Part shown: positions 16,446-26,478 of the stretch, piece by piece | How the letters are laid out: each line of letters starts with the position of its first letter | Position numbering within the stretch: position 1 is the first letter of the stretch | Origin: Marinospirillum minutulum DSM 6287 | GTDB lineage: Bacteria > Pseudomonadota > Gammaproteobacteria > Pseudomonadales > Halomonadaceae | Direction of reading: 5' to 3' | NCBI RefSeq assembly: GCF_000422325.1 | Contig: NZ_AULO01000011.1 | Span: 124,001 to 188,000 of the forward strand | Length of the DNA stretch: 64,000 nt | Made by a program: the position numbers and the translations under genes | Notes under the pieces: model-generated | Seen by the model: the letters and a program-made list of their open reading frames with translations, nothing else | What the model was told of the DNA's origin: nothing | Database searches by the model: none

Positions 16446-19040
16446 GTGAACAAACAGCAACTCGCCGCTAAAATCTGGGAATCTGCTAACCAAATGCGCT
16501 CTAAGATAGAGGCGAATGAATACAAGGACTACATTCTCGGTTTTATCTTTTATAAGTACCTTTCAGACAAGCTAGAACAGTTCGCTAAAAGCCAAGATTT
16601 TAGTGATGAAGATATTCGTGCGCTTTCTGAAGATGACACAGAAACGGTAGATTTTATTAAGCGCAACCTAGGTTACTTCATTACCCACGAGAACCTTTTT
16701 TCAACTTGGATAGAGCAGGGCGGTGACTTTGAAGTCTCCCAAGTACGCGATGCTCTATCAGCCTTTAATCGTCACATTCATTCAGGTCATAAAAATCTTT
16801 TTGAAGGCATTTTCAGAACGCTGGAAACAGGGTTAAGTAAGCTAGGTGATACAGCAGCTAGGCAAACCAAGGCGATCAGCGAGCTAATTCAGCTTATTAA
16901 AGTTATCCCTATGGATGGCCGCCAAAGCTATGATGTACTTGGGTTTATCTATGAATACCTTATTAGCATGTTCGCTGCTAATGCGGGTAAAAAGGCAGGT
17001 GAGTTCTATACCCCGCATGAAGTTTCAGTACTTATATCTGAAATTATTGCCGATCATGTAAAGGGTAAAGAAACCATTGATATCTATGACTCAACCAGTG
17101 GTTCTGGCTCGTTACTATTAAATATCGGTGAGTCCATTGCCAAGCACATGGGCAATAAAGGCAACATTAAATACTACGCTCAAGAACTAAAAGAAAACAC
17201 CTACAACCTTACCCGCATGAACTTGGTAATGCGTGGCATTCTTCCCGACAATATTTTTACCCGAAATGGTGACACCCTAGAAGATGACTGGCCATTTTTT
17301 GACGAGAATGACCCTGTTAACTCTTACCAGCCACTTTATCTTGATGCAGTAGTTTCTAATCCGCCTTACTCACAAAAGTGGGATCCTGAGCATAAAGAAG
17401 CTGATCCACGTTATGCACGTTTTGGGCTGGCACCTAAGTCAAAAGCTGACTATGCATTTTTGCTGCACGATCTTTACCACTTAAAGCCCGATGGCATTAT
17501 GGCCATTGTTTTGCCGCATGGTGTACTTTTTCGTGGTGGTGAAGAAGGTCAAATACGTAAAAACCTGATAGAAAACGATCACCTAGACACCGTCATAGGC
17601 CTGCCAGCCAATATTTTCTTTGGCACAGGTATCCCAACCATTATTTTGGTGCTTAAACAAAAGCGTAATAACAATGATGTTCTAATCGTCGATGCTTCAA
17701 AAGGCTTCGCTAAAGAAGGTAAGAGCAACAAGTTACGTGCTAGCGATATTAAAAAAATCTGCGATACCGTTATTGGCAGACAAGATGTACCCCAGTACAG
17801 CCGTGTGGTTTCTAAAAGCGAAATACAAGACAACAACTATAACCTCAATATTCCGCGCTACGTTGACTCATCTGAACCCACTGAAAGCTGGGATCTTTAC
17901 GCCTCTATGTTTGGTGGCATTCCACAAAGTGAATTAGCAGCACTAGATCACTATTGGCAAGCTTTCCCAAGTTTGCGTGAAGCGCTTTTTAATAACCTAG
18001 ATACACCTTACCTAACACTTAAGGTGGAAGACCTTGCCCAAGCCATTAAACAGCACGATCAGGTACAGGGGTTTAAAAAGCAGTTTGCCCAAGCCTTTGC
18101 TGACTTCCCAAGCTATTTAAAAAACCACCTAATTGAACAGATAGAAACTTTACACCTAGCTAGCCAAAAGCCTTTGCTAGGCGATAATATTTTTGAACGC
18201 CTTGCACCCTTTACCTTGATTGATAAATATCAGGCTTATCAACTACTAGATGACCAGTGGCAAGAAATAGCGATTGATTTAGAGATTCTACAAACAGAAG
18301 GTTTAAGTGCTGCCAAAGTAGTCGACCCTAATTTAGTAAATAAAAAGCAAAAAGGTAAAGATGTTGAAGTACAAGAAGGCTGGAAGGGGCGTGTTTTACC
18401 CTTTGAGCTAGTACAAAAAACACTTTTAGCAGATCAACTAGCAGAACTTAATAACCATGAAACACGCTTGGCTGAAATAGCGGCTTCTTTTGACGAAACC
18501 CTTGAAAGCTTTAGTGAAGAAGAAAAAGAAGATGCGCAAGCACAAGAAATACTCAACGAAGCCGGTGATAAGTTTATAAATGCTGCCGTTATTAAAGAAG
18601 CTAAACAACTCGAGTTAGATGCTAAAAAGTCTGGCAACTTTGAGGAGGACTCTTACGAAGCAAGGGTTATCCAACTAGCTGCTTGGATTCTTGAAGAAAG
18701 AGCGCTTAAAGCCACGATAAAAAAAGAAGCCGACGCACTGCACTTGCAGACTAAAGAAACAATTGAAGCCTTGAATGATGAGCAAGTTAAACAGCTTTTA
18801 GAGGGTAAATGGATTACGCCACTTACTGAAGCCCTGCATCAACTACCGATTCAACAACTAGCTACCTTTACTACTAAGTTGCAGGCCCTGGCAGAAAAAT
18901 ACCAAATCACCTTTGCCGATAATGCCCGTGAAATTCAACAGACAGAAAATGAACTGGCCAGCATGATGGATGAACTGGATGCTAATGAGTTTGACCTTAA
19001 AGGCTTGGCTGAGCTTAAGAACTTGTTGGTGGGTAACTAA
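16446..19040 (+). CDS. hsdM: Type I restriction-modification methylase subunit HsdM
   Basis: An 864-residue N6-adenine methyltransferase starting at GTG. The N-terminal domain (MNKQQLAAKIWESANQMRS and YKDYILGFIFYKYLSDK) is typical HsdM. Motif I reads DSTSGSGSLL and the catalytic motif IV NPPYS. The first 500 residues correspond to ordinary HsdM. The rest is a long Glu- and Lys-rich coiled-coil extension, so this is the larger HsdM subfamily. The next gene hsdS starts 1 bp after its stop. The operon is hsdM-hsdS-hsdR with nothing broken. Confidence 0.93.
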   Translation: MNKQQLAAKIWESANQMRSKIEANEYKDYILGFIFYKYLSDKLEQFAKSQDFSDEDIRALSEDDTETVDFIKRNLGYFITHENLFSTWIEQGGDFEVSQVRDALSAFNRHIHSGHKNLFEGIFRTLETGLSKLGDTAARQTKAISELIQLIKVIPMDGRQSYDVLGFIYEYLISMFAANAGKKAGEFYTPHEVSVLISEIIADHVKGKETIDIYDSTSGSGSLLLNIGESIAKHMGNKGNIKYYAQELKENTYNLTRMNLVMRGILPDNIFTRNGDTLEDDWPFFDENDPVNSYQPLYLDAVVSNPPYSQKWDPEHKEADPRYARFGLAPKSKADYAFLLHDLYHLKPDGIMAIVLPHGVLFRGGEEGQIRKNLIENDHLDTVIGLPANIFFGTGIPTIILVLKQKRNNNDVLIVDASKGFAKEGKSNKLRASDIKKICDTVIGRQDVPQYSRVVSKSEIQDNNYNLNIPRYVDSSEPTESWDLYASMFGGIPQSELAALDHYWQAFPSLREALFNNLDTPYLTLKVEDLAQAIKQHDQVQGFKKQFAQAFADFPSYLKNHLIEQIETLHLASQKPLLGDNIFERLAPFTLIDKYQAYQLLDDQWQEIAIDLEILQTEGLSAAKVVDPNLVNKKQKGKDVEVQEGWKGRVLPFELVQKTLLADQLAELNNHETRLAEIAASFDETLESFSEEEKEDAQAQEILNEAGDKFINAAVIKEAKQLELDAKKSGNFEEDSYEARVIQLAAWILEERALKATIKKEADALHLQTKETIEALNDEQVKQLLEGKWITPLTEALHQLPIQQLATFTTKLQALAEKYQITFADNAREIQQTENELASMMDELDANEFDLKGLAELKNLLVGN

Positions 19041-19041
19041 G

Positions 19042-20277
19042 ATGACGGAGCAAATAGCTAGAAAGGTGCCACAAATTAGATTTCATGGTTTTTTTAATGA
19101 GTGGAAGGAAGAGCAGCTAGAGAATAAAGTAGAGTTTTTTAGTGGTTTAACTTACTCACCTAGTAACGTACAAAAAGGTGTAGGGACATTTGTTCTGCGT
19201 TCGTCTAACGTTAAGAATGGTGAGATTATCGATGCTGATAATGTTTACGTTGACTCTGAGATAGTTAATTGTAAAAAGGTTGAAGTCGGTGATATTGCAG
19301 TTGTTGTCCGAAATGGTTCGCGATCGCTCATTGGAAAGCATGCACAAATAAAGAAAGAAATGGTGGACACAGTTATTGGCGCATTCATGACTGGAATAAA
19401 GTCACAACGGCCTGATTTTATTACTGCCTTGCTTGATACTGCTCAATTTAGTAGTGAGATTGCTAAAAATCTTGGAGCCACTATTAACCAAATTACAACT
19501 GGTGCATTTCGAGAAATGTGCTTTAATTTCACGGAAGATAAAGAAGAAATAAAAATCGGTACCTATTTTAAAAACCTAGATCAAGTGATTGAGCTGCACC
19601 AGCAAAAGCATAAAAAGCTGATAACGCTGAAAAAAGCGATGCTGCAAAAGATGTTTCCACAAAATGGTGCTACTAGCCCTGAAATACGCTTTAAAGGTTT
19701 TGAAGATAGTTGGAAAATAAAAAAACTAAAGGATATAAGTAAACGAGCACAAGGAAATGATGGAAGGATGAGCCTACCAACTCTTACTATTTCAGCTGCT
19801 AGAGGGTGGTTAGACCAACGTGAGCGCTTTTTTGACAATATTGCTGGTTCTGAGCAAAAAAACTATACTTTATTAAAAAAAGGTGAGCTCTCATATAACA
19901 AAGGGAACTCAAAAACTGCAAAGTTTGGTGTGGTTTTTGAGTTAACAAACTTTAGTGAAGCACTTGTTCCTAGGGTGTATCACAGTTTTAAAATACTACA
20001 CAATAACTCAGCTTCTTTTATAGAATACCTTTTTCATACAAAAATACCTGATAATGAGTTAAGTAAGCTTATTTCTTCTGGCGCAAGAATGGATGGGCTT
20101 CTAAATATTAGCTTTTCTGACTTTATAGAAATACCTGTTCTAATACCTGAGCCAGAAGAACAACAAAAAATCGGTAATTACTTCCGTAAGCTAGACACAC
20201 TTATTTCACAACAAGCTACCCAGTTAAAAAAGCTAAAGCAGATTAAAGCAGCCTGCTTAGAAAAAATGTTTGTTTAA
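19042..20277 (+). CDS. hsdS: Type I restriction-modification specificity subunit HsdS
   Basis: A 411-residue protein. The ATG at 19042 immediately follows the hsdM stop; a longer frame inside hsdM is spurious. It has two target-recognition domains, each followed by a conserved helix with a KLFP/LKKAMLQKMFP-type end. The repeats PQIRFHGFFNEWKEEQLENK and IRFKGFEDSWKIKKLKD mark the starts of the two half-subunits, giving the symmetric layout of HsdS. Its DNA target cannot be read from sequence alone. Variation in HsdS sets the specificity of the system. Confidence 0.92.
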   Translation: MTEQIARKVPQIRFHGFFNEWKEEQLENKVEFFSGLTYSPSNVQKGVGTFVLRSSNVKNGEIIDADNVYVDSEIVNCKKVEVGDIAVVVRNGSRSLIGKHAQIKKEMVDTVIGAFMTGIKSQRPDFITALLDTAQFSSEIAKNLGATINQITTGAFREMCFNFTEDKEEIKIGTYFKNLDQVIELHQQKHKKLITLKKAMLQKMFPQNGATSPEIRFKGFEDSWKIKKLKDISKRAQGNDGRMSLPTLTISAARGWLDQRERFFDNIAGSEQKNYTLLKKGELSYNKGNSKTAKFGVVFELTNFSEALVPRVYHSFKILHNNSASFIEYLFHTKIPDNELSKLISSGARMDGLLNISFSDFIEIPVLIPEPEEQQKIGNYFRKLDTLISQQATQLKKLKQIKAACLEKMFV

Positions 20278-20313
20278 CACCAGTGCAATCAACTTAATTC
20301 AAGGACAGATGGT

Positions 20314-23300
20314 ATGACTACTTTTTCAGATGAAGCCACCTTTGAACGTGCGGTAATCAAAGAGTTAACGCAGCGTGGCTGGGCAAAAGAAGTAATAACC
20401 AACCCAAATGAAAAAGACCTGTTAACTAACTGGGCAAACATTTTATTTGAGAATAATAAAGGCATAGACCGCCTCAATGGTATTCCCCTAACCAACAGTG
20501 AAATGCAGCAGATTATGGAGCAGGTAATCGAGCTGCGCACACCGCTGAAGTTAAATGGCTTTATCAATGGAAAAACCGTAGCCATTACCCGTGATAACCC
20601 AGCAGACGAGCTGCACTTTGGTAAAGAGATTAGCTTAAAAATTTATGATCGCCACGAGATAGCAGCCGGGCAAAGTCGTTACCAAATAGTTCAGCAACCA
20701 CAATTTGAGCGTGGCTCTAAACTACTGAATGATCGCCGAGGCGATTTGCTACTTTTAATTAACGGTATGCCAGTTATTCATATTGAATTAAAGAAAAGCG
20801 GTGTACCGGTAAGCCATGCCTATAACCAAATTCAAAACTATTCCCGAGAAGGCATTTTTAGTGGTTTATTTTCTTTAGTGCAGTTGTTTGTAGCCATGCA
20901 GCCGCAAGAAACCCTCTACTTTACCAACCCAGGCCCCGACGCTGCTTTTAACAAAGATTACGCCTTTCACTGGGCAGACTTTAACAACGAACCAATAAAT
21001 GACTGGAAAGCCATTGTTTCTAGTTTATTGTCTATCCCTATGGCGCATCAGTTAATCGGCTTTTATACCGTCGCCGATGAATCTGACGGTGTACTAAAAG
21101 TATTACGCAGTTATCAATACTACGCAGCCCACGCTATCTCCGATAAAATCGCAAAAACTGATTGGCAAAACCCAAACCGTTTAGGTGGTTATATTTGGCA
21201 TACCACGGGTTCTGGTAAAACCATGACCAGTTTTAAGTCGGCTCAGCTTATTGCTAGTTCAAATGACGCAGATAAAGTGATTTTTTTACTTGATCGCGTT
21301 GAGCTAGGTACACAAACACTGGAAGCTTACCGAGACTTTGCCGGCGATAACCACAGCGTACAGGCCACTGAGCACACCGGCATTCTAGTGAGTAAGCTTA
21401 AAAGCACTAACCCAGCCGATACTTTGATTGTTACTTCTATCCAAAAAATGAGCCGCTTAAAAAATGAAGAGGGCGGTTTAAACACCCATGATTTAGAAAA
21501 AATACGTGCCAAGCGCCTAGTATTTATTATTGATGAATGCCACCGCTCAACCTTTGGCAATATGTTGACCGACATTAAGCAAAGCTTTAAAGGCGCGGTG
21601 TTGTTTGGTTTTAGTGGTACTCCCATACACGAAGAAAATACCCGTAAAGATTCCACCACAACCGATGTGTTTGGTGATGAGCTGCACCGTTACAGTATTG
21701 CCGATGGTATTCGTGATAAAAACGTATTGGGTTTTGATCCTTATATGGTGGCAACCTACCGAGATAGGGATGTACGTGAGGCAGTCGCGTTAGAAAAAGC
21801 CAAAGCTAGCAGCGCAGAGGAAGCCTTTGATGACCCTAGCAAAAAGAAAGTTTTTAACCATTATATGAAAGAAGTACCTATGGCAGGCTTTAAAGATGCT
21901 TTTGGCAAGTACCAAAAAGGTATAGAAGATTACTTACCAGCCAGCCAATACAGCTGTGATAAGCACCGCAATGCCGTGGTTAAAGACATCGCCGATAACT
22001 GGCTTACCCTTAGCCAAAACAATAAATTTCATGCAATTTTTGCCACCCATAGCATTCCAGAAGCCATTCGCTATTACCGACTGATTAAAGCCCAGTGCCC
22101 AGATTTAAAAATTACCGCGTTATTTGATCCTAACGTTGACTACGATGATGACAGTGCCGACAGCGTTGCATTAAAAACTGACGGACTGGTTGAGCTGCTG
22201 GAGGATTATAATTTAGCCTATGATCAAAACTTTGACTTAGGTACGCATGGCAAATTTAAAAAAGACATTACCGCTAGGCTTGCGCACAAACGGCCTTATA
22301 CACGGATAGAAACAGAACCCAGTAAACAGTTAGATTTATTGATAGTGGTCGACCAAATGCTGACTGGCTTTGACTCTAAGTGGGTGAACACCCTTTACTT
22401 AGACAAGGTGCTGACCTACGAGAATATTATTCAAGCCTTTTCCCGTACTAACCGCCTGTTTGGACCAGACAAACCCTTTGGTACTATCCGTTACTATCGT
22501 AAACCGCACACCATGAAGCGCAATGTGGCGGATGCGGTAAAGCTTTACTCTGGTGATAGACCCATAGGGCTTTTTGTAGACCGCTTACCAGATAATGTAC
22601 AGCGCTTAAATACAAGCTTTGCCGAGATAAATGCTGTATTCAAAAGTGCAGGTATTGAAGACTTTAAAAAACTGCCAAGCAAACAAGCTGAGGCAGCAGT
22701 GTTTGCTAAACACTTCCAAGAGTTTAATGCAGCCCTTGAAGCAGCCAAAATACAGGGCTTCACTTGGGAACAAACCGAATACCCACTAGAAGATGACCCC
22801 ACAAGCACAATTACGCTGAATACTAACGAGCAAGAATACCTAACCTTAGTACTGCGATATAAAGAGCTTAGTAGCCGTCGTAGCGAAAGTGAGTCAACTA
22901 ATGAAGACATAGCTTTTGATCTTGCCACCCATATTACCGAGATAGATACGGGTAAGATTGATACCGACTATATGAACTCAAATTTTGAGAAATACCTTAA
23001 AGCCTTACAGATGGGTGACCAAAACGCGCTAGATGAAACGCTCAGCGAGCTACAACGTTCATTTGCAACCCTGACACAAGAAGAACAAAAGTTTGCCGAG
23101 ATTTTTATACGCGATATACAGCGTGGCGATATTGAGGTTAACCCCCAGCAAAGCTTTCGAGATTACCTAACCAGCTACCAAGCAAAGGCCAAAAACAAAG
23201 AAGTTGAAGCGGTGGTAGAATATTTGGGCATTGATGCCAATAAACTTACCGACTTTATGAATACCAAAATCTCAGAAGCAAACCTGAATGCGTATGGCCG

Positions 23301-23478
23301 TTTTGACGAGCTGAAAGAAACAATCGACAAGCAAAAAGCCAAAACCTACTTCGAACTCCTAGAAGGGCAAGCTATTCCGCCTTTTAAAGTGAATATTAAA
23401 GCAGCCGACCTACTGCGCAACTTTATTTTTAGTGGTGGTATAGAAATTGAAGAGCCTGAAAAGAAACCGAAGGGTTAA
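20314..23478 (+). CDS. hsdR: Type I restriction enzyme HsdR, nuclease and translocase
   Basis: A 1054-residue subunit. The N-terminal nuclease domain shows DLLLLINGMPVIHIELKKSG (residues 142-162), the D...ExK catalytic core. The motor domain has Walker A in HTTGSGKTMTSF near residue 300 and the DEAD box IIDECHRS near 406. Motif VI is in QAFSRTNRL near 710. The C-terminal helical region is complete to FIFSGGIEIEEP. Length and motifs indicate an active Type I restriction complex with hsdM and hsdS. Confidence 0.93.
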   Translation: MTTFSDEATFERAVIKELTQRGWAKEVITNPNEKDLLTNWANILFENNKGIDRLNGIPLTNSEMQQIMEQVIELRTPLKLNGFINGKTVAITRDNPADELHFGKEISLKIYDRHEIAAGQSRYQIVQQPQFERGSKLLNDRRGDLLLLINGMPVIHIELKKSGVPVSHAYNQIQNYSREGIFSGLFSLVQLFVAMQPQETLYFTNPGPDAAFNKDYAFHWADFNNEPINDWKAIVSSLLSIPMAHQLIGFYTVADESDGVLKVLRSYQYYAAHAISDKIAKTDWQNPNRLGGYIWHTTGSGKTMTSFKSAQLIASSNDADKVIFLLDRVELGTQTLEAYRDFAGDNHSVQATEHTGILVSKLKSTNPADTLIVTSIQKMSRLKNEEGGLNTHDLEKIRAKRLVFIIDECHRSTFGNMLTDIKQSFKGAVLFGFSGTPIHEENTRKDSTTTDVFGDELHRYSIADGIRDKNVLGFDPYMVATYRDRDVREAVALEKAKASSAEEAFDDPSKKKVFNHYMKEVPMAGFKDAFGKYQKGIEDYLPASQYSCDKHRNAVVKDIADNWLTLSQNNKFHAIFATHSIPEAIRYYRLIKAQCPDLKITALFDPNVDYDDDSADSVALKTDGLVELLEDYNLAYDQNFDLGTHGKFKKDITARLAHKRPYTRIETEPSKQLDLLIVVDQMLTGFDSKWVNTLYLDKVLTYENIIQAFSRTNRLFGPDKPFGTIRYYRKPHTMKRNVADAVKLYSGDRPIGLFVDRLPDNVQRLNTSFAEINAVFKSAGIEDFKKLPSKQAEAAVFAKHFQEFNAALEAAKIQGFTWEQTEYPLEDDPTSTITLNTNEQEYLTLVLRYKELSSRRSESESTNEDIAFDLATHITEIDTGKIDTDYMNSNFEKYLKALQMGDQNALDETLSELQRSFATLTQEEQKFAEIFIRDIQRGDIEVNPQQSFRDYLTSYQAKAKNKEVEAVVEYLGIDANKLTDFMNTKISEANLNAYGRFDELKETIDKQKAKTYFELLEGQAIPPFKVNIKAADLLRNFIFSGGIEIEEPEKKPKG

Positions 23479-23562
23479 CGCTAATTTAATACGCTTAGGA
23501 TTCAAAACTAGGCAATGTTAAGCTTACTTAAATACAATTTAGTATAGGTTACTTAAAACACC

Positions 23563-24666
23563 ATGAGTGCGATAAATACACTATCCATTGCAGGTTTCAG
23601 GTCCATTCGTAAGTTGGAAAACCTGCGTTTATCTAACTTAAATGTGCTGATTGGTGCCAATGGTTCGGGTAAAAGTAATTTTGTAGCTTACTTTCGTATG
23701 CTTTCAGAATTAGTTGAAGGGCGGTTGCAAGTTTGGGTTAGTAAGCAGGGTGGGGCAGATAGAGTATTGAGTTACGGCATTAAAGAAACCTCCAGCTTAA
23801 GTACTTCGATCCGTTTTGGTACTAATGGCTACGCCATTGAATTAGAGCCAACGCTAGAAGGTGGTTTTACTTTTACTTCTGAAATGCTTTATTTAAACGA
23901 CCCGGCTTCTGGTGCTAAGCACTCAAAGCTAGGTTCAGGACAAACTGAATCCAAATTAAAGTATGAAAAAGAACAAAGCACTGATAAGAATATTGCGGGC
24001 TTTTGTTACGATGCAATCTTAGGCTGGAAGGTTTACCACTTTCACGATACGAGTGATACAGCAGGGGTGAAACGTCAAAGCTCAGTGCATGATAATGACT
24101 TTTTACGGATGGATGCTTCTAACTTAGCTGCTTTTTTGTTGCGCTTAAAAGGTGAGTTTCCTACTGTTTATCAGCAGATCCGTAAAACGGTACGCCTAGC
24201 TGTCCCTTTTTTTGATGACTTTGTGCTTAAACCCACAACCTTACCGACGGAAGAACAGCAGGTAAGGTTGCTTTGGAAGCAAAAAGACAATGATTATGCG
24301 CTTTGGCCTAGCCAGTTATCTGATGGTTCTTTACGTTTTATATGTTTAGTCACGGTTTTACTTCAGCCTAACCCACCCAGCACGATTATTATTGATGAGC
24401 CAGAGTTGGGTCTTCACCCTTATGCAATTACCTTGCTGGGTGCATTATTACGTTCTGCCTCTACTCGAACCCAAGTTATAGTATCAACACAGTCCGTTGC
24501 ATTACTGAATGAGTTTGAAATTGATGATCTGATTGTTGTTGACCGAGAAGATGGTGGTTCTGTGTTTAAGCGCCTTGATGAAGCAGAATTTACAGCTTGG
24601 CTTGAGGATTACACTATTGGCGAGCTGTGGCAGAAAAATATCTTAGGTGGGAGACCTTCACGATGA
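23563..24666 (+). CDS. AAA_21-family ATPase, orphaned partner of a DUF4276 protein
   Basis: A 367-residue ABC-type/RecF-like ATPase. Walker A is ANGSGKSNF near residue 33, the signature QLSDGSLRF near 257 and Walker B IIIDEPELGLHP near 281, followed by STQSVALLNEF (switch His replaced by Gln). This family pairs with DUF4276 (TOPRIM-like) proteins in bacterial defense islands, probably as sensor and effector. The stop overlaps the next start (ATGA), as in such pairs, but that partner is deleted. With the partner gone the ATPase probably has no output. Confidence 0.82.
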   Translation: MSAINTLSIAGFRSIRKLENLRLSNLNVLIGANGSGKSNFVAYFRMLSELVEGRLQVWVSKQGGADRVLSYGIKETSSLSTSIRFGTNGYAIELEPTLEGGFTFTSEMLYLNDPASGAKHSKLGSGQTESKLKYEKEQSTDKNIAGFCYDAILGWKVYHFHDTSDTAGVKRQSSVHDNDFLRMDASNLAAFLLRLKGEFPTVYQQIRKTVRLAVPFFDDFVLKPTTLPTEEQQVRLLWKQKDNDYALWPSQLSDGSLRFICLVTVLLQPNPPSTIIIDEPELGLHPYAITLLGALLRSASTRTQVIVSTQSVALLNEFEIDDLIVVDREDGGSVFKRLDEAEFTAWLEDYTIGELWQKNILGGRPSR

Positions 24667-24885
24667 TTCGTGTGCATGTGATTTGCTGAACAATTTACCA
24701 GCCCAGAACATATTAACGACAGCCCTCATACTGCACCTAGTAAACGTATAGAAGCTTTAATCAATGATTATGAAAAGCCTTTAATGGGTACTTTAACAGC
24801 ACTAGAAGTAGGCTTGAGTACAATGCGTAAAAAATGTACTTTATTTGATGCTTGGTTAAGTAGGCTGGAAGCTTTAAAAAATTAA
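24663..24885 (+). pseudogene. DUF4276 TOPRIM-like partner, internally deleted
   Basis: The gene opens with MIRVHVIC, typical of the N-terminus of DUF4276 proteins, then hits TGA after 8 residues. From about 24688 another frame carries the C-terminal end: EQFTSPEHINDSPHTAPSKR to LFDAWLSRLEALKN, ending at the TAA at 24883. A normal DUF4276 protein is about 200-230 residues, so some 130-150 residues are missing at a single deletion point near 24686. The reading is a broken effector of the ATPase upstream. Confidence 0.8.
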
Positions 24886-24902
24886 GTCTAAGGTATCATT
24901 AT

Positions 24903-26330
24903 TTATTCTGCTTCGAATAACTCATAGCCTTTGGTAGTAATACGGTATTTTTGTAGACGGCTAGTTGGCTTATCAGGAAGGGTGTATTCCACATAATCTC
25001 CATCTAATAAGTCTTTAATTGTTCTTTTAAATGCACCTGTTTTTGATTGTAGCTGCAAAGCACCAACTAGCTCATTGGCTGATAACGGTTCTTTAATCAA
25101 GCATTGTAAGATAGCTTTTGCCTGAACTTCCGACTGGGCCCTTGACTGGGCCCTTGACTGGGCCCCTTGATCTAATTCAAGCAATATGGGTTCATGTAGC
25201 CAGATTCTTAAACGCAAACCGGTAGCAATTTCGGTAATCGTAGGCTCTGGTAAACCTAGTGTAACTGCTTCAGAGAAAATACGTTTTACGCCACTTCCCC
25301 ATTGCTCAATTAAACCTAACTCACGAAATACACGAGCAATAACAGGGTTACGAATTCTCGACACCCCACTTTTCATATCTTCTATGGTCATACCCGATAG
25401 CAGCAAGCCAGGGCTTTCAATGTCAATACGGTCATCAAAAAAAGCAATGCGGATAGGTGAGCCACGCTGCGAGTAGTCGCTATGGACTAAGGCATTAACA
25501 ATGGCTTCCCTTAAAATCACCAGTGGAATACTCCACACGTCTTCACGCTGCATCGCGCCAAACTTGGCACTTTTAAAAGCGTGTTTCTTTAAGAAAAGTT
25601 CAATTTCAGTAACGGCATTAGGTAAATGTTCATGGATTTCAGCTTGATCAAAAATATGTACCTTATCTACACCACGAAAACGGCCACACTGTATCCAAGC
25701 GTCAGGAAAATAACCTTCCCGATTTTTACCAAACAGCAGTATCCCACCTTGGGTAGGTACTAAGCGGTTTTGTTCTTTACGCAGTAATTTAAGAGTAATT
25801 AATGCTTCATCATTAAGCTGTTGCCGTTTACCTAGTTGTTCTTGTATTGCAACTAGGTCTAAATCTTCTTTGCTAAGCTCAGGTATAGGTAGCTCATCAA
25901 ATACTAAACCAGCAGCTGAGCGTTGTAGCTCTGCTACTAAATCTTTACCCGCCTGACGATTACTAGAGCCTAAGCGAACATATACACCTTTCTCTAAACC
26001 TAATTTGGTTAGGTAATGGGGGCGCATACCACTAGGAAATACTTCAAGTGCTAATAGTGTGTATCCGTCATAGCTCATGAGCTCAACATTAGGAACTAAA
26101 CGTGGTGAAATTGAATCTGCGATTAAGCCACAAATACGCTCTTCTTCTAGCAAAGGATCATCAACGCCCACGAGTTGCTTATCATCATTAACACCTACAA
26201 TGATACGACCACCGGCAGAGTTAGCAAAGCCTACTAATGTTTTTAGTACATTACGCGGTGAAGATAAATCGCGCTTAAATTCTAGCGTTTTGCTTTCAGG
26301 CAGCTGTAATAACTGTTTAGTGGTAGTCAT
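24903..26330 (-). CDS. AlbA_2 (schlafen-like) and HATPase_c_4 domain protein
   Basis: Start set at the ATG at 26330, which has GGAA 6 nt upstream (alternatives at 26342 and 26354); 475 residues. It has an N-terminal AlbA_2 domain, ESKTLEFKRDLSS and FANSAGGRIIVGV, and a central region with LREAIVNALVHSDYSQRGSPI. The C-terminal winged-helix has an AQSR repeat (25132-25168) before it. These proteins are often labelled RecG-like; functions are mostly unknown, several act as regulators or as part of toxin or defense loci. It is convergent with the ATPase/DUF4276 pair, and a piece of it is duplicated at 30.77-30.81 kb. Confidence 0.8.
   Translation of the reverse strand: MTTTKQLLQLPESKTLEFKRDLSSPRNVLKTLVGFANSAGGRIIVGVNDDKQLVGVDDPLLEEERICGLIADSISPRLVPNVELMSYDGYTLLALEVFPSGMRPHYLTKLGLEKGVYVRLGSSNRQAGKDLVAELQRSAAGLVFDELPIPELSKEDLDLVAIQEQLGKRQQLNDEALITLKLLRKEQNRLVPTQGGILLFGKNREGYFPDAWIQCGRFRGVDKVHIFDQAEIHEHLPNAVTEIELFLKKHAFKSAKFGAMQREDVWSIPLVILREAIVNALVHSDYSQRGSPIRIAFFDDRIDIESPGLLLSGMTIEDMKSGVSRIRNPVIARVFRELGLIEQWGSGVKRIFSEAVTLGLPEPTITEIATGLRLRIWLHEPILLELDQGAQSRAQSRAQSEVQAKAILQCLIKEPLSANELVGALQLQSKTGAFKRTIKDLLDGDYVEYTLPDKPTSRLQKYRITTKGYELFEAE
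25132..25168. repeat. 12-bp tandem repeat (three copies) inside the AlbA_2 gene
   Basis: GACTGGGCCCTT occurs three times in tandem (third copy with one extra C). On the minus strand it encodes AQSR repeated. A diverged version (GGGCCTTTGACTGAGCC...) is at about 30773-30809. Confidence 0.8.
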
Positions 26331-26478
26331 TTCATATTCCATGTTTTTTAACACTTTTTAGTAGGGTGTCGTAAGTACAAGGATCTCATTCTTGGGTAAA
26401 AGAGTATGGATAATGCCATACTGCTAAGGGGTTTTCGACACAAATGATGTCTAATACTGCCCTGTTTAAAATTTATAC

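Noticed and set aside
18970-19041. Longer N-terminus for HsdS inside hsdM
   Set aside because: HsdS homology begins at MTEQIARKVPQIRF and the ATG at 19042 immediately follows the hsdM stop.
26355-26478. GTGTCG/CGACAC inverted repeat, possible small transposon end
   Set aside because: Only 6-bp arms about 70 bp apart, which may be chance; no target duplication visible.
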